Part shown: in pieces, positions 60,792 through 64,000 of the stretch | Numbering within the stretch: position 1 is the first letter of the stretch | Layout of the letters: each line of letters begins with the position of its first letter | NCBI RefSeq assembly: GCF_035117555.1 | Contig: NZ_JAYKPK010000001.1 | Location: forward strand, 434,001-498,000 | Origin: Yoonia sp035117555 | Lineage (GTDB): Bacteria; Pseudomonadota; Alphaproteobacteria; Rhodobacterales; Rhodobacteraceae | Length of the DNA: 64,000 nt | Reading direction: 5' to 3' | Notes under the pieces: generated by a model | Databases searched by the model: none | What the model was told of the DNA's origin: nothing | The model's input: only the letters and a program-made list of their open reading frames with translations | Translations under genes and position numbers: made by a program

Positions 60792-61825
60792 TCTTCGTTT
60801 TCCTCTTCCGCCGCCTCTGCGGTGCGGTGGCGCAGGCGGTTGTCGTCAATCTCGGCCCGCAGGGCGCGCAGGACATCGATGATGCCTTCGCGGCTGACGC
60901 CGGACATCAGCATCACCGGGCCAACGGCAACTTCGGCCAGTTCATCGCGCAGGAAATTGCGTTCTTCTTCGTCCAGGGCGTCGATCTTGTTCAGCACCGT
61001 GATCCGGGGCTTGTCGGCCAGATCGCCGCCATAAGCCTCCAATTCCTGAATGATCGTGATCAGATCGCCCGCCGGATCGCCGGAAGTGCCGTCGATCAGA
61101 TGCAGCAGCACCGCGCAGCGTTCGACATGACCAAGGAACATATCGCCCAGGCCCCGCCCTTCGCTGGCACCGGCGATCAGGCCGGGGATATCGGCGACGA
61201 CGAATTCGACCTCATCCACGCCGACGACGCCGAGGTTTGGCACCAGCGTGGTAAACGGATAATCGGCGACCTTGGGACGCGCGTTTGACGTGGCGGCCAG
61301 AAAGGTCGATTTCCCGGCATTGGGCATCCCCAAAAGACCAACATCGGCGATCAGTTTCAGCCGCAGCCAGATCGTGCGTTCAATCGCCTCCTGCCCCGGA
61401 TTGGCGCGGCGCGGGGCCTGATTGGTCGCGGATTTGAAATGCAAATTGCCCCAGCCACCATTGCCGCCTTTGGCGATGACCACGCGTTGGCCGACCTCAG
61501 TCAGATCGGCGATGACGGTTTCTTCGTCCTCGTCGATGATCTCGGTCCCGACAGGCACGCGCAGAATCTTATCCTCGCCATCCTTGCCAGTGCGCTGGCT
61601 GCCCATGCCGTGCTGGCCGCTGCCTGCAAAGAAATGCTGCTGATAGCGGAAATCGATCAGCGTGTTCAGACCATCCACCGCCTCGACAATCACATCACCG
61701 CCATTGCCGCCGTCACCGCCATCCGGGCCGCCATATTCGATGAATTTTTCACGGCGGAACGAAATACAGCCCGCGCCGCCCGCGCCAGAGCGGATATAGA
61801 CCTTGGCAAGATCGAGAAATTTCAT
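60779..61825 (-). CDS. obgE: Obg family GTPase
   Basis: An essential GTPase acting in ribosome assembly and stress control; 348 residues. The glycine-rich Obg domain is at the N-terminus (VYIRSGAGGAGCISFRREKF, then GPDGGDGGNGGDV). The G domain has GMPNAGKSTFLAATS, DIPGLIAGASEGRGLG, and NKID near 285. The C-terminal acidic tail (EEENEEW) is short. Confidence 0.97.
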   Translation of the reverse strand: MKFLDLAKVYIRSGAGGAGCISFRREKFIEYGGPDGGDGGNGGDVIVEAVDGLNTLIDFRYQQHFFAGSGQHGMGSQRTGKDGEDKILRVPVGTEIIDEDEETVIADLTEVGQRVVIAKGGNGGWGNLHFKSATNQAPRRANPGQEAIERTIWLRLKLIADVGLLGMPNAGKSTFLAATSNARPKVADYPFTTLVPNLGVVGVDEVEFVVADIPGLIAGASEGRGLGDMFLGHVERCAVLLHLIDGTSGDPAGDLITIIQELEAYGGDLADKPRITVLNKIDALDEEERNFLRDELAEVAVGPVMLMSGVSREGIIDVLRALRAEIDDNRLRHRTAEAAEEENEEWRP

Positions 61826-61864
61826 GGTCTGGGGCCTTCCGGGGCTGTTCAGCGTCGCGATAGT

Positions 61865-62365
61865 CTATTGTGCCGCGCTTCTCAAGTCTTCCCAGTCTGC
61901 ACGGCTCAACCGATAGTATTGCGACAGAACAGGAAGCCGCCGGGCGACGCTTTGTCCATAGCGGGTTTGCCAATGAACAAAGCCGCATTTGCGCAACACC
62001 TTGGCAGAGGCTGCATTATCCCACCAGATCGAGGCTGTCAGAAAGGGCCAGTCAAATTGCGCGAAGGCGTGATTGATCGCGTCACTGCAAGCGCGGGTCA
62101 TGATGCCCTTGCCCTGCTCGCTCGGCGCCAGTTTATAGCCCAATATGCCCCGCGTCACCGCAACCGACCCAATCATCCGGTCATCGCGGCAAATGGCCCA
62201 GACGAAACCTGGCCCGCCATAGGCACGACAGCGCTGGCGCGTAAAATCAGGCGCGGCGGGCCATGGGAAACTGCCCAATTGCCGCACAACCGACCAATCG
62301 CTGACGATGGCGTGCATCGCATCGAAATCGCTGGCTTGCGGGGGGCGGTAGGTCAAGTCATGCAT
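61865..62365 (-). CDS. GNAT-family N-acetyltransferase (RimJ/RimL type)
   Basis: A 166-residue acetyltransferase in which the acetyl-CoA loop appears as LAPSEQGKGIMTRACSDAI, followed by ASIWWDNAASAKVLRKCGFV. That is the RimJ-like arrangement for N-terminal or small-molecule acetylation. Next to a second GNAT upstream on the same strand, a frequent pair between rpmA and obgE in roseobacters. Substrate unknown. Confidence 0.85.
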   Translation of the reverse strand: MHDLTYRPPQASDFDAMHAIVSDWSVVRQLGSFPWPAAPDFTRQRCRAYGGPGFVWAICRDDRMIGSVAVTRGILGYKLAPSEQGKGIMTRACSDAINHAFAQFDWPFLTASIWWDNAASAKVLRKCGFVHWQTRYGQSVARRLPVLSQYYRLSRADWEDLRSAAQ

Positions 62366-62429
62366 CGGGAGTCTGCTGCCATCTGCTGCGGGAATGAACT
62401 CAGCCGCGCCGTCTGCAAGGTCGGGACGG

Positions 62430-62972
62430 TCACTGCCCGGTTTTCAGCGTATAGGTCCATGTCGGCACTGTGGCACCACGCGAAACAGAAAACGCCTCTG
62501 CATCGCCCAGGTAATCGAAGCCACAGTTGGTCAATACACGGGCAGAGCCGGGATTGTCCTGAAACACCTCGGCAAAAATCCGTTCGGAGTGATGCGGATT
62601 GGCATTGATCAGCGCGCGCACGGCCTCTGACGCATAGCCTGTGTTCCAGAAGGCAGGCGCGATCCAGTAAAAGATTTCCGATTGCTTGCGGTCCATCCGT
62701 TCCAGACTGATCAAGCCCAAAGCCTCTGCATGGCCAAGGGCGGAGCCGTCGATGATCCAGATATCCTCGGTCCGGTCAGGGCGCAGGGCGCGGTCGATCA
62801 TCGCCTCCACCGTGCCGGGGGGCAAAGGATGCGGCACAGAGCGCGTGCCGCGCGCAACGCGGTCGTCGCCTGCATACATGGCGATCAGGCCCGCATCGGA
62901 TTTGCGGCATGGGCGCAGGATGAAGCGGTCCGACTGGACCACCTGCTGCACTGCTACTCCTTCGTGGATCAT
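62430..62972 (-). CDS. GNAT-family N-acetyltransferase (RimJ/RimL type)
   Basis: A 180-residue acetyltransferase. It opens RFILRPCRKSDAGLIAMYAGD and has a family pattern FYWIAPAFWNTGYASEAVRALI and NPGSARVLTNCGF. The ATG at 62972 is chosen because GAGGAGG lies 8 bases upstream; an ATG at 62993 is less well placed. Same strand as the other GNAT and obgE, 64 bp apart. Confidence 0.87.
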   Translation of the reverse strand: MIHEGVAVQQVVQSDRFILRPCRKSDAGLIAMYAGDDRVARGTRSVPHPLPPGTVEAMIDRALRPDRTEDIWIIDGSALGHAEALGLISLERMDRKQSEIFYWIAPAFWNTGYASEAVRALINANPHHSERIFAEVFQDNPGSARVLTNCGFDYLGDAEAFSVSRGATVPTWTYTLKTGQ

Positions 62973-63040
62973 GTTTTCCCTCCTCGAAAACAAGCCGGTC
63001 TGGCGCTGTCTAACCCGCAGAAGTTGCGGATTTATGAACG

Positions 63041-63070
63041 AAAAAGGGGACCGGTTTACACCGATCCCCT
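63041..63070 (-). terminator. Terminator of rplU-rpmA
   Basis: On the minus strand AGGGGA-T-CGGT and ACCG-G-TCCCCT pair around a GTAA loop with one mismatch and end in T5, 26 bp past the rpmA stop. Confidence 0.85.
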
Positions 63071-63095
63071 CAAAATCTTGATTGAGATTTTCGGT

Positions 63096-63365
63096 TTACT
63101 CTGCGGCCTCCGCCACGGGGAGAACCGAAATAAAGGTGCGGCCTTTCAGACCGGTGTGAAATTTCACGGCGCCTTCTGTGGTTGCAAAGATCGTGTGATC
63201 CTTGCCCATGCCGACGCCCATGCCTGGCCACATCTTTGTGCCACGCTGGCGCATGATGATGTTGCCGGGAATGACGGCTTCGCCGCCGAATTTCTTCACA
63301 CCAAGACGACGACCCGCAGAGTCGCGTCCGTTACGGGATGAACCGCCTGCTTTTTTATGTGCCAT
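63096..63365 (-). CDS. rpmA: 50S ribosomal protein L27
   Basis: A large-subunit protein whose N-terminus reaches the peptidyl transferase centre; 89 residues. MAHKKAGGSSRNGRDSAGRR is the standard opening, followed by LGVKKFGGE, GNIIMRQRGTKMWPG and MGKDHTIFATTEGAV. It follows rplU by 11 bp. Confidence 0.98.
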   Translation of the reverse strand: MAHKKAGGSSRNGRDSAGRRLGVKKFGGEAVIPGNIIMRQRGTKMWPGMGVGMGKDHTIFATTEGAVKFHTGLKGRTFISVLPVAEAAE

Positions 63366-63376
63366 CTCGTCTCTCC

Positions 63377-64000
63377 TTAAGCTTTGGACAGCTCGGTCGC
63401 TTGTGCAACCCAGTCATCACGTTCCACACGGCCACCGAGAGAGAGTGTCTCCTCGTAGCCAGCGATATCTTCTTCACTCCACGCGGCGATCTGAGCGTAG
63501 GATGTGATGCCTGCTTCATGCAGCTTCTTTTCCAGCGCCGGGCCGACACCGGTGATTTTCTTCAGATCGTCACCATCGGTCGCGGCGGCCTTGGTTGCTG
63601 CCGATTTCTTTGGCGCGGCACCGGCCTTTGGTTTGGCAATGCCTTTGGGGTTCACGCGGGGCGTGATCACCATCTTGATGCCAGCACCGGACACAGCGGC
63701 CATGACGTCAGATTTGTCAGCGCCGGTTTCCAGAATGTCACCAATGCGGACCAGGGTCAGTTGCTGACGGTGGCCTTTCTTGCGCTGGCTGCCGTGCTTA
63801 CGACGACGCTTGACGAAATTGACCGTCTTTTCGCCTTTGATCTGGTCAATGACTTCGGCCTGAACGCCGGCACCAGCCACCAAAGGCGCGCCAATGGTCG
63901 AACCGACCATCAGAATCTCGTTGAATTGAACTTTATCGCCAGCTTTTGCTGCCAGCTTTTCGACGCGCAATACATCGCCAGAGGCGACTTTATATTGCTT
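63377..64000 (-). CDS. rplU: 50S ribosomal protein L21, C-terminally extended (N-terminus beyond window)
   Basis: The visible 207 residues begin KQYKVASGDVLRVEKL, so about nine N-terminal residues of the usual MFAVIKTGG opening lie past 64000. The L21 core ends around RRRKHGSQRKKGHRQQLTLVRIGDI. After a Lys/Ala-rich linker comes a helix-hairpin-helix-type extension (KKITGVGPALEKKLHEAGIT, QIAAWSEEDI) that most L21 proteins lack but many Rhodobacterales have. Its role is not known. Confidence 0.96.
   Translation of the reverse strand, partial: KQYKVASGDVLRVEKLAAKAGDKVQFNEILMVGSTIGAPLVAGAGVQAEVIDQIKGEKTVNFVKRRRKHGSQRKKGHRQQLTLVRIGDILETGADKSDVMAAVSGAGIKMVITPRVNPKGIAKPKAGAAPKKSAATKAAATDGDDLKKITGVGPALEKKLHEAGITSYAQIAAWSEEDIAGYEETLSLGGRVERDDWVAQATELSKA

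Noticed and set aside
1..64000. Defence island, prophage, insertion sequence, CRISPR array or secondary-metabolite cluster
   Set aside because: No transposase, integrase, cas, toxin-antitoxin, restriction or megasynthase gene, and no regularly spaced repeat array, was seen anywhere in the window.

Overview
The window comes from an alphaproteobacterium of the order Rhodobacterales, most likely the Roseobacter group. The evidence is the complete CtrA control set in one stretch (ctrA, sciP, chpT), the ornithine-lipid pair olsB-olsA, a folate-dependent TrmFO, a ribosomal protein L21 with a C-terminal helix-hairpin-helix extension, the rplU-rpmA-GNAT-GNAT-obgE-proB-proA order, and many small-overlap operons in moderately high-GC DNA. 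I see no insertion sequence, prophage, plasmid or CRISPR signature. This is almost entirely core chromosome, densely packed on both strands.

Layout. 1-3.7 kb: a truncated unknown gene, then phoR-phoU (without pstSCAB or phoB) and aroQ coupled to a LuxR-type solo regulator. 4-5.9 kb: rpsB-tsf. 5.9-11.9 kb: a HupE/UreJ-like membrane protein, a pseudouridine-degradation pair (PfkB kinase plus psuG), a DUF502 protein, a LysE-type exporter, and a bdhA-patatin operon. 12-16.6 kb: a probable small RNA or attenuator, an orphan peptide-binding protein, an XRE-cupin regulator, and frnE with an MFS exporter. 16.7-24 kb: mfd, a small membrane protein, hemB, a SYLF lipoprotein, a MobA-like nucleotidyltransferase and a Hint-domain protein. 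24-31 kb: tRNA-Leu(CAA), a VTT/DedA-like protein with dsbB, arginase with a frame-disrupted ornithine cyclodeaminase, gyrA and an outer-membrane-type protein. 31-34.5 kb: trmFO-gluQ, hisI, a NifU-like scaffold and a 40-residue membrane peptide. 34.6-41 kb: ligA-recG, sciP, ctrA and mnmA. 41-49 kb: a P-loop protein, metA, a lipoprotein hydrolase, ppk2 with a TetR regulator, a PagL-like deacylase, and a potBCA transporter without its binding protein. 49-58 kb: rplM-rpsI, a thioesterase, an enoyl-CoA hydratase, ctaA with an M32 carboxypeptidase, a TrmJ-like methylase, a ThiE-like protein, olsB-olsA, DUF3553 and chpT. 58-64 kb: rplU (cut by the window edge), rpmA, two GNATs, obgE, proB and proA, all on the minus strand.

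Shared themes. CtrA cell-cycle control links ctrA, sciP and chpT. Ornithine metabolism (rocF, ocd, proAB) sits beside ornithine-lipid synthesis (olsBA). tRNA modification is served by trmFO, gluQ, mnmA and a TrmJ-like enzyme.

The most interesting non-gene signals are: a promoter-hairpin-terminator unit upstream of bdhA; a nested inverted repeat that could hide the ribosome binding site of a 40-residue membrane peptide after recG; an eight-copy intergenic repeat family, one copy of which lies in frame inside gluQ and another at the end of olsA; a 9-bp inverted repeat centred on the rplM promoter; and a palindrome-rich gap between the LuxR gene and tsf. All function and family calls were made by reading the sequence; no database search was run.
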